From G965267335 sp965267335 (GTDB taxonomy: Bacteria > Bacteroidota > Bacteroidia > Cytophagales > JAAEPT01), in the NCBI GenBank assembly GCA_965267335.1, contig OZ253953.1, positions 1,550,001 to 1,614,000 on the forward strand: a stretch of 64,000 nt of DNA, written 5' to 3'. The translations under genes were made by a program, and so were the position numbers. Shown here one piece after another: positions 45,201 to 51,952 of this stretch. Under the pieces are notes generated by a model that saw only the letters and a program-made list of their open reading frames with translations, was not told where the DNA came from and did not search any database. Every line of letters starts with the position of its first letter. Positions within the stretch are counted from its first letter, which is position 1.

Positions 45201-47247
45201 TAATTGACTCAGTACTAAGTCCAGATCCGAAGTTGGTAAAGGGTCCTCCCGCTAACGAACGCTGCCATTGTATCGCATCATTGGCACCTACATTGGTAAG
45301 ATTTGTTGAATTTCCTTCGCAAAGTGTGTCAGGGATGATATTAATTGTCCCCGCTACCGCTGCAGTGTCTATTTGTAATTGGCTGACATTGGATGTGTCG
45401 GTACAAGCACCTATGCTGGCGACAACCCTGTACTCAGCAATGGACTCAGACACGTTTGGCGTAACGATTTCAGTAGTTGTATTAGTGCTAAAATTAGTCC
45501 AGCCTCCCCCGTTGAGGTTTTCCTGCCATTGGATGAAACCAAACTGTCCGGTAAGACTAAGCGTAGCGCTCTCACCATCACATACTTGTGCAGTTGAAAT
45601 GCTTGTCAGGCCACCTAGAGGTTGGTCAATTAGGATGGAAGCAGTATCTGATGTGTCGGCACATAAGCCATTGTGAATTACTATGGCGCGATACAATGCA
45701 GGAGAATCTGAGCCCGTAGGGCTGACAGTAATTGTAGTATCAGGCGTGCTAAAATCTGTGAATGGTCCTCCGGCTAGTGATCGTTGCCATTGTATTACTC
45801 CTCTAAGTCCGTTGAGCGTAAGGTCTAGCGAATCCCCGTGGCATATTGAGATACCGGTCGGAGTAACTGTTCCACCAATTGCACTTTCGTTGATGGTTAA
45901 TGATACGGTACTGGATGTGTCCGTACAGGACCCTGAAGTCAGGATTGCTCTGAATACGGCTGGGTTTTGGGCAAAAGTGGGAGATACGGTTTCTGCATTT
46001 GCTCCGGTACCGAAATTATTAAAGGCCCCACCGGCAAATGATTCCTGCCATTGAATAGTACCAGATTCACCTGAAAGGGAAACCACTGCGCTTTCACCTT
46101 CGCAGATTGGATCGATATCTATTGAGGTTGTTCCTCCGACTGCATCTGGATTTATAGTGATCGAAACCGTGTTAGAGGTGTCAGTACATCCTCCTACGGT
46201 GGTTACGACTCTGTACACTGCTGGAGATTGAGCAACCGTAGGCGTCATGTTTTGTGTGGCTACGTCAGCTCCAAAGTCAGAAAATCCACCACCGGAATAA
46301 GATTCTTGCCATTGTCGGGTGCCATTTTCACCACTTAGGGTTAGATCAACGTCATCACCTTCGCATAATACGGTTGATGATGCAGAAAGAGTACCCCCGA
46401 CCGCACCTTGATTGACAGTAAGGGTAACATCATTAGAAGTGGAATCCCAGCAAGTTAAGCCACCGTTTTCCAGCATAATTGGGCGTAGCAGAACCGGTGA
46501 ATCAGTAAAAGCAGGGTTTAGAGCAGGATTAACGTCTTGTGAAGTTCCATTACCACCAAACGGAGCCCAGTTGAGTCCTCCGTCATAGGAATATATCCAG
46601 TTGACCTGGCCCGATTGCCCGGTGACAGATAGTACGGCACTTTCGCCTTCACATATGGTGTTGGTACTTATTGTTGTTGTGCCTCCGACACATGCGGGTT
46701 CGAGAACTATATCATCGAAATAGCCGTCATTGTCGCAACCATGGAGTTTTACTGCTTCGAGAGTGATTTTTACATAGCGAGTACCAACGGGTGCAAAACG
46801 AGTGTCGGTTACCTGTTGCCATGGGTCGTATGCTGTTAGCCCGGAATTATATGTGGAAAGAACGGTTAACGTGTTATCCATGTACTCGACAATAATTCTT
46901 GACTGATCGTCATTAACATCAGGATATGTTGCCATCCAACCTGAAAAGCGGAATGCTCGCATACCAGCATCAATTTCTGTGGCATAGGCGGATACATCCA
47001 CGTATTGTGCTAACCTTCTGACTACGGGGTCTGGAGCACCACATCCACCGGAGAAAAAGTGGTAATTGCCTTCAGCTGTACCGACCCATCCACCGAAGGT
47101 ACTTTGTTGCCAATCGTTGCCTATCTCTTCAACCCATTCGGCTCCTAAAGGATTTTCTGCACCCCCGTTAACTACTAAATTTTGCGAAAACAAAGGAGTC
47201 ACGACTACCAGACAGCTAATTGTCAGTATGTATATAAGGTTCCTCAA
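42289..47247 (-). CDS. Giant surface protein with 13 Ig-like repeats and T9SS type B sorting domain
   Basis: The protein has 1652 residues. A signal peptide ends near PLFSQ (about residue 22). Residues 23-185 form a jelly-roll-like domain (VVNGGAENPLGAEW ... DGYFDDIVLEP). Then come 13 homologous repeats of about 85 residues with the pattern CxGxs...L.GxxGxIQWQ.SLAGGxFTNFG...YRAIVT.G.C.DTS, and three related Ig/PKD-like units. The C-terminus (FTPNNDGSHDIWELTGIEGYPNHKVEIFNRWGNRVF) is the gliding-motility-associated CHU_C/type B T9SS signal. This is the architecture of SprB-like adhesins. It converges on the repeat-rich gene with 3 bp between stops. Confidence 0.92.
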   Translation of the reverse strand: MRNLIYILTISCLVVVTPLFSQNLVVNGGAENPLGAEWVEEIGNDWQQSTFGGWVGTAEGNYHFFSGGCGAPDPVVRRLAQYVDVSAYATEIDAGMRAFRFSGWMATYPDVNDDQSRIIVEYMDNTLTVLSTYNSGLTAYDPWQQVTDTRFAPVGTRYVKITLEAVKLHGCDNDGYFDDIVLEPACVGGTTTISTNTICEGESAVLSVTGQSGQVNWIYSYDGGLNWAPFGGNGTSQDVNPALNPAFTDSPVLLRPIMLENGGLTCWDSTSNDVTLTVNQGAVGGTLSASSTVLCEGDDVDLTLSGENGTRQWQESYSGGGFSDFGADVATQNMTPTVAQSPAVYRVVTTVGGCTDTSNTVSITINPDAVGGTTSIDIDPICEGESAVVSLSGESGTIQWQESFAGGAFNNFGTGANAETVSPTFAQNPAVFRAILTSGSCTDTSSTVSLTINESAIGGTVTPTGISICHGDSLDLTLNGLRGVIQWQRSLAGGPFTDFSTPDTTITVSPTGSDSPALYRAIVIHNGLCADTSDTASILIDQPLGGLTSISTAQVCDGESATLSLTGQFGFIQWQENLNGGGWTNFSTNTTTEIVTPNVSESIAEYRVVASIGACTDTSNVSQLQIDTAAVAGTINIIPDTLCEGNSTNLTNVGANDAIQWQRSLAGGPFTNFGSGLSTESINPTEANSEAFYRAIVTKGTCVDTSNLDSLTIVYVNGGTTSISSGQICDGESVTLSLTGDAGNVQWQENLAGGGFTNFGSGGAAEVVTPNVSESIAEYRVVASIGSCSSTSNTVQVQIDTAAIAGTIDIVPDTLCEGSTTNLVNTGANDAIQWQQSLAGGPWTDFGTGLTTESLNPTASNSEAFYRAIITKGICIDTSNIDSLTIINVTPGTTNIMPSTICDGDNATVTISGQSGALQWQQNLNGGGWTNFGGGGTSEIVSPNVSESIAEYRVLVSAGGCTDTSTVSQLQVDTAAIAGTVDIIPDTLCEGSSTTLSNTGANGTIQWQHNLNGAGWTNFGTGLANETINPVSSESEAFYRAIVTKTICVDTSTLDSLTIINVLGGTTSLGSIEICDGESTTVDITGENGSIQWQESLAGGPFTNFGTGGSTEIIAPTNAQSPAIYRAQISIGSCSNYSATSTLTINPAATGGTPSIVSDSICNGSSENLTISGHNGTIQWQESLAGGAFTNFGSGLNPETISPTPADNMALYRAIITLGTCTDTSTIDSLFVIDVDAGTITPGQASICDGTGTTLTLSGNLGTIQWQDSLGNSNFTNFGTGLGTENINPIGADIPAYYRAVVTNFGCTDTTSLQFINVETAPGAPGTITGNTIGCDGDTLSFNVPTQSDASSFTWTATNGTVISGQGTTGADIQINSTSTTIEVYPVNSCGTGTTPSTLVVTGEIYPTPIILNNDTTICDGDSYTMIATETSGLPAGQLTYQWYNTSGIISGETNSSLLISSQDSYEVVITNNGLCATVSSPVNTTLVTVDVDAGPTQYINPGEAVTLAATSNGSYSYSWSPATSLSSDTVLNPVASPTTDMIYQITATSTEGCTDTSSVAVNVQEFISPSNVFTPNNDGSHDIWELTGIEGYPNHKVEIFNRWGNRVFVSTNFTGWDGRRNGELLPVATYYYIITLGGDEPPVTGSVSIVR

Positions 47248-47286
47248 TTTAATAATGTCGTAAGCGGTAGTATGGTTTACGTGGTG

Positions 47287-47301
47287 TAAGGTTCAAATAT
47301 A
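47287..47301 (-). promoter_or_regulatory. Putative promoter -7 box of the adhesin gene
   Basis: On the minus strand TATATTTG (47294-47301), within TAATGGCTATATTTG, matches TAnnTTTG and gives a leader of about 40 nt. No good TTG is found at the usual distance. The 15 bases are identical to those of the GH15 promoter at 5432-5446. Confidence 0.45.
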
Positions 47302-47412
47302 GCCATTATTCAAGAAAATTATGGACTTTTGCTCGATACCTTACTACCGTATATATACATCTGGAAGTAACTTTGTAAACAGGGGATAGTCTTTTAATTA
47401 TTCATACTGCCT

Positions 47413-48240
47413 TCCTATTGTTCTGAGAGACTATGATTTTCGTAAAGGATTATTGAACCACAATTTAGTAGGCCCTTTCTTTATCAGGATGACAAATTGC
47501 TTCCTTTGTACATAACCTTCCTGTCATTCTGAGGTAACGAAGAATCTGGGAAGGGTTTCTGGAACCGCAATTTAGATCCTTCCTTTGTCAGGATGACAAA
47601 TTGCTTTTGTCGTACGCCACCATGCTGTTATCCTGAATAGACGAAACATTTGGCAGGATGACTATGTAGCCACAGTATAGGTTCCTTTACTGTTATTGTG
47701 GCAAATTGTTTCCTTTGTACATAACCTTCCTGTCATTCTGAGGTAACGAAGAATCTGGGAAGGGTTTCTGGAACCGCAATTTAGATCCTTCCTTTGTCAG
47801 GATGATAAATTGCTTTTGTTGTACGCGACCATGCTGTTATCCTGAATAGACGAAACATTTGGCAGGGGGATCATGGTACTACAGTCTAGTTCTCTTTACT
47901 GTTATTGTGACAAATTGTTTCCTTTGTACATAACCTTCCTGTCATTCTGAGGTAACGAAGAATCTGGGAAGGGTTTCTGGAACCGCAATTTAGATCCTTC
48001 CTTTGTCAGGATGACAAATTGCTTTTGTTGTACGCGACCATGCTGTTATCCTGAATAGACGAAACATTTGGCAGGGGGATCATGGTACTACAGTCTAGTT
48101 CTCTTTACTGTTATTGTGACAAATTGTTTCCTTTGTACATAACCTTCCTGTCATTCTGAGGTAACGAAGAATCTAGGAAGGGTTTCTGGAACCGCAATTT
48201 AGATCCTTCCTTTGTCAGGATGACAAATTGCTTTTGTTGT
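47413..48240 (+). repeat. 209-bp tandem array of hairpin elements
   Basis: Four good copies begin with TGTCATTCTGAGG at 47522, 47731, 47940 and 48149, a constant period of 209 bp. A degenerate copy lies at about 47413-47493. Each holds a 77-bp element whose ends pair imperfectly (TGTCATTCTGAGG ... CAGGATGACA) and a weaker second hairpin (GTTATCCTGA ... GGCAGGATGAC). This TCATTCTGAG...GAAGAATCT family is a dispersed palindrome known from many bacterial genomes. It fills the 1-kb gap upstream of the GIY-YIG gene; no other gene is seen there. Confidence 0.9.
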
Positions 48241-48287
48241 TAATGAATTCTATAATTTAGACACCGAAATAATGTAACTCTATAACA

Positions 48288-48620
48288 ATGGCAAAAACTA
48301 ATTATTCTGTCTACATTCTAACAAATCCTAAAAAAACCGTTTTATACACTGGAGTAACAAATGATTTGGTAAACAGATTGATTGAACACTACCTTAATCG
48401 TGGTAATCCAAAAACGTTTGCAGGTAGGTACCATTGTTACTATTTACTTCATTTCGAAGATTATGATTACATCAATGATGCTATTAAAAGGGAGAAAGAA
48501 ATTAAAGGTTGGACTCGAATAAAAAAAGAGGCACTGATCAATACGGAGAATAATGATTGGGATTTTTTGAACGATAAGCTCCTTGATTGGCCTCCAAGTG
48601 AAATTGTACCTAATAGGTAA
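48288..48620 (+). CDS. GIY-YIG nuclease domain protein
   Basis: The protein has 110 residues, a lone GIY-YIG domain. The motifs are YSVYILTN and LYTGVTNDLVNRLIEHY (variant GIY and YIG), the Arg in the helix, and the downstream Lys-rich helix AIKREKEIKGWTRIKKEALI. Stand-alone members of this UPF0213-like group have no settled function. It starts about 60 bp after a tandem array of hairpin elements. Its stop directly abuts the converging rRNA methyltransferase stop, so it appears inserted with its repeats into the space after that gene. Confidence 0.9.
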   Translation: MAKTNYSVYILTNPKKTVLYTGVTNDLVNRLIEHYLNRGNPKTFAGRYHCYYLLHFEDYDYINDAIKREKEIKGWTRIKKEALINTENNDWDFLNDKLLDWPPSEIVPNR

Positions 48621-49778
48621 TTAACCTTTCTTCTTACTCCCTTGATACATAGAGAACGCATGAAACTTACATTCCAGCTTTCCATTAAATAGGGTAAGTT
48701 TTTTAGATGTTCTTAATCCTATGCTTTTCATAGCGTCTTTATTGGAACTCAGTATCCATGCATCAAATCCCGAATAATTCTTTTTCAGGGTATCACCGAT
48801 CATAGTATACATGGCATCAATTTCCGTTACCTCTAACCTTTCTCCGTAAGGCGGATTAATGATCATTACACCATTATCAGTTAGTGGAGAAGAATATTGA
48901 AAGCGCTCTCTGGAAATATCTACTTTACCCCCCAGGCCTGCACTCACTACGTTTTCCTTCGCACTTCTTACGGCTTGCTCCATTTTATCAGAACCCCAGA
49001 TCACCCCTTCAAACTTGCGTTCATTTCTTCTGGCTTCTTCCTTAATGCTATCCAACAAGCTATAGTCATAATCCTTCCAACGTGAAAAACCAAACTGCAC
49101 TCGGTTGACATTGGGTGCAATATTATAGGCGTATAACCCGGCTTCGATAGGTATAGTGCCTGAGCCGCACATAGGGTCACAGAATTCGGAATCCCGGTCC
49201 CAACCGGAGAGTAATATCATTCCAGCTGCTAGTACTTCGTTGATAGGAGCCCTGTGTCGACCGACACGATATCCCCTTTTATGGAGGGATTCACCACTAC
49301 TATCAAGAGAAAGCGTGCATTGATCTTTGTTGATGTGAATATTCAGTCGCAGGTCAGGGCGGTCAACATCCACAGAGGGTCTTTTTCCGGTTTTATCCCG
49401 AAGTTGATCAACAATGGCATCTTTTACCTTATAGGAAACATATTGTGAATGCGAAAAGAAGTTTGAACTGACCGCAGCATCAATTGCTAAAGTATTGAGG
49501 TGGTCGATGTACTTGGACCAGTCAATTTCCTGAATGTTACGATACAGGTCGTTTTCATTACGTGCGGTGAATTGCTTTATTGGGATCAGTACTTTGACGC
49601 AGGTGCGCAGACATACATTGGCCTTGTATATTAGTTCTTTGTTCGTCTCAAACTGTACATTACGAACACCTGGTGTAACTTTTTGTGCGCCAAGTTCTTT
49701 TAATTCATTGGCCAGTACCCCTTCGAGCCCGGCCATTGTTTTAGCTATCGCAGTAAAATTTTCTTTCTCCGGAAACAC
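48621..49778 (-). CDS. rlmL: THUMP-domain class I rRNA methyltransferase (RlmL N-terminal-like)
   Basis: The protein has 385 residues. A THUMP/ferredoxin-like region (about 1-165) precedes the methyltransferase domain with the SAM site FCDPMCGSGTIPIEA and the catalytic NPPYGER. Related enzymes methylate N2 of G2445 in 23S rRNA. The second RlmK half of the E. coli fusion is absent, as is usual in Bacteroidota. It lies 2 bp after the TPR gene on the same strand. Confidence 0.9.
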   Translation of the reverse strand: MFPEKENFTAIAKTMAGLEGVLANELKELGAQKVTPGVRNVQFETNKELIYKANVCLRTCVKVLIPIKQFTARNENDLYRNIQEIDWSKYIDHLNTLAIDAAVSSNFFSHSQYVSYKVKDAIVDQLRDKTGKRPSVDVDRPDLRLNIHINKDQCTLSLDSSGESLHKRGYRVGRHRAPINEVLAAGMILLSGWDRDSEFCDPMCGSGTIPIEAGLYAYNIAPNVNRVQFGFSRWKDYDYSLLDSIKEEARRNERKFEGVIWGSDKMEQAVRSAKENVVSAGLGGKVDISRERFQYSSPLTDNGVMIINPPYGERLEVTEIDAMYTMIGDTLKKNYSGFDAWILSSNKDAMKSIGLRTSKKLTLFNGKLECKFHAFSMYQGSKKKG

Positions 49779-49780
49779 TC

Positions 49781-50287
49781 TTATTTCTTCTTACATTTCA
49801 TGCCAACTAGTGCCTTTGCATTTCTATTGCCTAGTTCTGCGGCCTTGTTCCAATCTTCACAGGCTTTATCGACCTGCTTTGTTTTGCTGTAGCACTCACC
49901 TCTGTTGAGGTATGCCTTTGCGTGTTTGTTGTCAAGCTCTATTACTTTTGAAAGGTCAGGTATTGCCGCATTGAGCTGGTGTAGTTTCATTTTTTCCTGG
50001 GCTCTTTTGAAGAGAATTTCCTTTTGATTAGCATCGATTTTTAATGAAGAGGAGTAATTATCTATTGCTTTTTGGTGTTCGTGTTTGTGTCCGTACATTT
50101 CACCGCGGGCGTTGTATCCTTCTGTGTAGTCAGAATTAGTTTCTATGGCTTTATCGAGGAGTTTGATGGCTCCATCGTAGTCGCTCGCTTCAGCTTTTGC
50201 CATAGCTTTGTCGTAATATTTTTTTTCTTTTTGGGCAAAGGAGATGCAGGTCATTATGACCAGAGGTAGGATCAACAACTTTTTCAT
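49781..50287 (-). CDS. Exported TPR protein
   Basis: The protein has 168 residues. The signal peptide is MKKLLILPLVIMTCISFAQ. Three or four TPR units follow (AKAEASDYDGAIKLLDKAIE, EHQKAIDNYSSSLKI, NAAIPDLSKVIELDNKHAKAYLNRGECY) and a Sel1-like end (ACEDWNKAAELGNRNA). It is probably a periplasmic scaffold for protein interactions. It is translationally close to rlmL (2-bp gap). Confidence 0.85.
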   Translation of the reverse strand: MKKLLILPLVIMTCISFAQKEKKYYDKAMAKAEASDYDGAIKLLDKAIETNSDYTEGYNARGEMYGHKHEHQKAIDNYSSSLKIDANQKEILFKRAQEKMKLHQLNAAIPDLSKVIELDNKHAKAYLNRGECYSKTKQVDKACEDWNKAAELGNRNAKALVGMKCKKK

Positions 50288-50307
50288 GATGTAGGAGTTT
50301 GCTTTAA

Positions 50308-50532
50308 TCGGGTGTTAAAATAGGAACAAAGGGCGTTAGTTCAAAGGAATATGTGGCTGAGAGCATAATCGCTCAAGTGGTAAAGGCCAATGAACGATAT
50401 ATTGTTGGTGTGGGTGGTTCAATGATGGGAGGACGTGGCAATCTGTTAATTGGGACGCCTGTTGTCAGTTCCTGGATCGATTTTCATAGATTAGCAAGCG
50501 AGTTAGATTTTATTCATACTATTCTTTATTGA
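50308..50532 (+). pseudogene. Start-less open fragment of an unidentified protein
   Basis: A 74-codon open stretch follows a stop, has no ATG near its beginning and ends in TGA one base before the first GxxExxY-type hairpin. It reads SGVKIGTKGVSSKEYVAES... to FHRLASELDFIHTILY. The glycine-rich GVGGSMMGGRGN part looks like real protein, but I cannot name the family. Its 3' end (GCAAGCGAGTTAGATTT) recurs before the hairpin at 51550, so it was partly copied within the repeat block. Confidence 0.45.
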
Positions 50533-50590
50533 AACCGCAAAGTCGCCAAGATGCAAAGGGAAACTCTGCGAACTCAGCGTCTCTGCGGTT
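50533..50590 (+). repeat. GxxExxY-associated hairpin, copy 1
   Basis: A 58-bp imperfect palindrome beginning AACCGCAAAGTCGCC and ending GTCTCTGCGGTT. Copies 2-5 are at 50697-50754, 50861-50918, 51391-51448 and 51550-51607, with spacings of 164, 164, 530 (interrupted by the gene) and 159 bp. Confidence 0.9.
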
Positions 50591-50605
50591 GTTCTATTTT
50601 AATAA

Positions 50606-50653
50606 CTATTTCTTACCCATCAGTACTGACTCCGAGGTAATGATTTCTATGGA
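50606..50653 (-). pseudogene. Extra ssb 3'-end fragment a
   Basis: On the minus strand it encodes SIEIITSESVLMGKK-stop, matching the SSB C-terminus TEIVASELMLMGKK-stop. It directly follows hairpin copy 1. Confidence 0.8.
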
Positions 50654-50696
50654 TTAAGTATGGGAGCTGATTTCATTCCTATTATCGCTTTGATGA

Positions 50697-50754
50697 AACC
50701 GCAAAGTCGCCAAGATGCAAAGGGAAACTCCGCGAACTTAGCGTCTCTGCGGTT
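50697..50754 (+). repeat. GxxExxY-associated hairpin, copy 2
   Basis: Same 58-bp palindrome as at 50533, differing at about two positions. Confidence 0.9.
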
Positions 50755-50769
50755 ATTCTATTTTAATAA

Positions 50770-50817
50770 CTATTTCTTACCCATCAGTATTGACTCCGAG
50801 GTAATGATTTCTATGGA
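50770..50817 (-). pseudogene. Extra ssb 3'-end fragment b
   Basis: It encodes SIEIITSESILMGKK-stop on the minus strand, nearly identical to fragment a. The 164-bp unit of hairpin plus ssb tail is a recent tandem duplication. Confidence 0.8.
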
Positions 50818-50860
50818 TTAAGTATGGGAGCTGATTTCATTCCTATTATCGCTTTGATGA

Positions 50861-50918
50861 AACCGTAAAGTCGCCAAGATGCAAAGGAAAACTCTGCGAA
50901 CTCAGCGTCTCTGCGGTT
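50861..50918 (+). repeat. GxxExxY-associated hairpin, copy 3
   Basis: Same palindrome, beginning AACCGTAAAGTCGCC. It lies downstream of the nuclease gene. Confidence 0.9.
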
Positions 50919-50931
50919 AATTAAATAACTG

Positions 50932-50986
50932 TTACTTACCCATCAACATCAACTCTGAAGCAATAATCTCCATAACAAATCACTTA
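50932..50986 (-). pseudogene. Extra ssb 3'-end fragment c
   Basis: It encodes FVMEIIASELMLMGK-stop, the longest of the ssb tail copies, and ends 2 bp before the nuclease stop codon. Differences from ssb are mostly conservative or synonymous, which suggests it was once part of a working ssb end. Confidence 0.8.
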
Positions 50987-50988
50987 TA

Positions 50989-51375
50989 TCAGCGGGTTTC
51001 GAGATTATTTACGACACGTTGAATCCCATGCTTTAGAAGCGTAACATTGAAATTCAGTAGAAGACCTAACTTATAACCGCCAAGTTTTAAATATGTGAGA
51101 GTTTGTGCGAGATGTACATCTTCAATGAATTTTACACTTTTCAATTCCAACAATAGTTTATCTTCTACTAGCATATCTATTCTATACCCACAGTCCAGAA
51201 CAGTTTCTTCAAAATGAATCGGCATTGGCTTTTCTTTTTCCACCTTCATACCGAACTTGTCCAATTTGTAAAACAGACACTCCTGATAAATTTTTTCAAG
51301 TAAGCCAGGGCCAAGTGCTCTATGTACTTCAATGGCCTCCCCTATAACAATTTGTGCTATTTCGTTTTCACTCAT
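50989..51375 (-). CDS. GxxExxY family protein (PD-(D/E)XK nuclease fold)
   Basis: The protein has 128 residues. The name-giving motif is GLLEKIY (Gly24, Glu27, Tyr30) after VIGEAIEVHRALGPG. The nuclease-fold core is YRIDMLVEDKLLLELKSV, with Asp67, Glu77 and Lys79 as candidate metal and catalytic residues, followed by the AQTLTYLKLGGYKLGLLLNFN helix-strand. The biochemical activity of the family is not established. The gene lies inside an array of five identical hairpins that are interleaved with copies of the ssb 3' end, which suggests it moves or is maintained with them. Confidence 0.9.
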   Translation of the reverse strand: MSENEIAQIVIGEAIEVHRALGPGLLEKIYQECLFYKLDKFGMKVEKEKPMPIHFEETVLDCGYRIDMLVEDKLLLELKSVKFIEDVHLAQTLTYLKLGGYKLGLLLNFNVTLLKHGIQRVVNNLETR

Positions 51376-51390
51376 ATTATTCTTTGTTGA

Positions 51391-51448
51391 AACCGCAAAG
51401 TCGCCAAGATGTAAAGAAAAACTCTGCGAACTCAGCGTCTCCGCGGTT
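51391..51448 (+). repeat. GxxExxY-associated hairpin, copy 4
   Basis: Same palindrome, 15 bp upstream of the nuclease start codon. Confidence 0.9.
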
Positions 51449-51457
51449 AAATAATAA

Positions 51458-51505
51458 CTATTTCTTACCCATTAGTATTAACTCCGAAGTAATGGCTTCC
51501 ATTGA
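51458..51505 (-). pseudogene. Extra ssb 3'-end fragment d
   Basis: It encodes SMEAITSELILMGKK-stop on the minus strand, another SSB tail, between hairpin copies 4 and 5. Confidence 0.8.
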
Positions 51506-51549
51506 TTAGACAAGCGAGTTAGATTTCATTCCTATTATCTCTTTGTTGA

Positions 51550-51607
51550 AACCGCAAAGTCGCCAAGATGCAAAGGAAAACTCTGCGAACTCAGCGTCTC
51601 TGCGGTT
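51550..51607 (+). repeat. GxxExxY-associated hairpin, copy 5
   Basis: Same palindrome, 9 bp downstream of the intact ssb stop codon. It may also end ssb transcription. Confidence 0.9.
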
Positions 51608-51616
51608 AAATAATAA

Positions 51617-51952
51617 CTATTTCTTACCCATCAACATCAATTCCGAAGCAACAATCTCCGTGACAAATCGCTTATTACTTTCCTTATCCTCATAGGAGCG
51701 GTAGGTAATCTTACCATCGATACCCACTTCATTGCCTTTGACCAGGAAGCGCTCAGCCAGCTCAGCGGTTTTACCGAACATGACCACATTATGCCAGGTG
51801 GTATCCTTAACTTTTTCACCCTTTTTGTTTTTATAGATTTCATTGGTTGCGATGGTGACACGCGCTTTGATTTGACCATTATCAAATTTGAAGATTTCAG
51901 GATCTTTACCCAGGTGACCGATTAACTGTACGCGATTTCTTAAGTGATTCAT
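51617..51952 (-). CDS. ssb: Single-stranded DNA-binding protein
   Basis: The protein has 111 residues, a single OB fold. MNHLRNRVQLIGHLGKDPE, WHNVVMFGKTAELAERFLVKGNEVGIDGKI and RFVTEIVASELMLMGKK are the conserved parts. It lacks the acidic tip (DDDIPF) that recruits partners in E. coli SSB, as in the short SSB paralogues common in Bacteroidota. Its 3' end has been copied four times downstream together with a hairpin. Ten-bp-spaced CGTTTGTA repeats lie about 120 bp upstream. Confidence 0.94.
   Translation of the reverse strand: MNHLRNRVQLIGHLGKDPEIFKFDNGQIKARVTIATNEIYKNKKGEKVKDTTWHNVVMFGKTAELAERFLVKGNEVGIDGKITYRSYEDKESNKRFVTEIVASELMLMGKK

Noticed and set aside
43103..46054. Several plus-strand open frames inside the giant adhesin gene
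   Set aside because: They are antisense shadows of the repeated Ig-like units and recur with the repeat period. None has a start context or family resemblance.
47413..48225. CRISPR array
   Set aside because: The period is 209 bp, the repeated part is longer than the rest, there are no unique spacers of constant size and no cas genes.
50533..51607. CRISPR array in the GxxExxY region
   Set aside because: The 58-bp palindromes are spaced about 160 bp apart by near-identical ssb-derived sequence, not by unique spacers.
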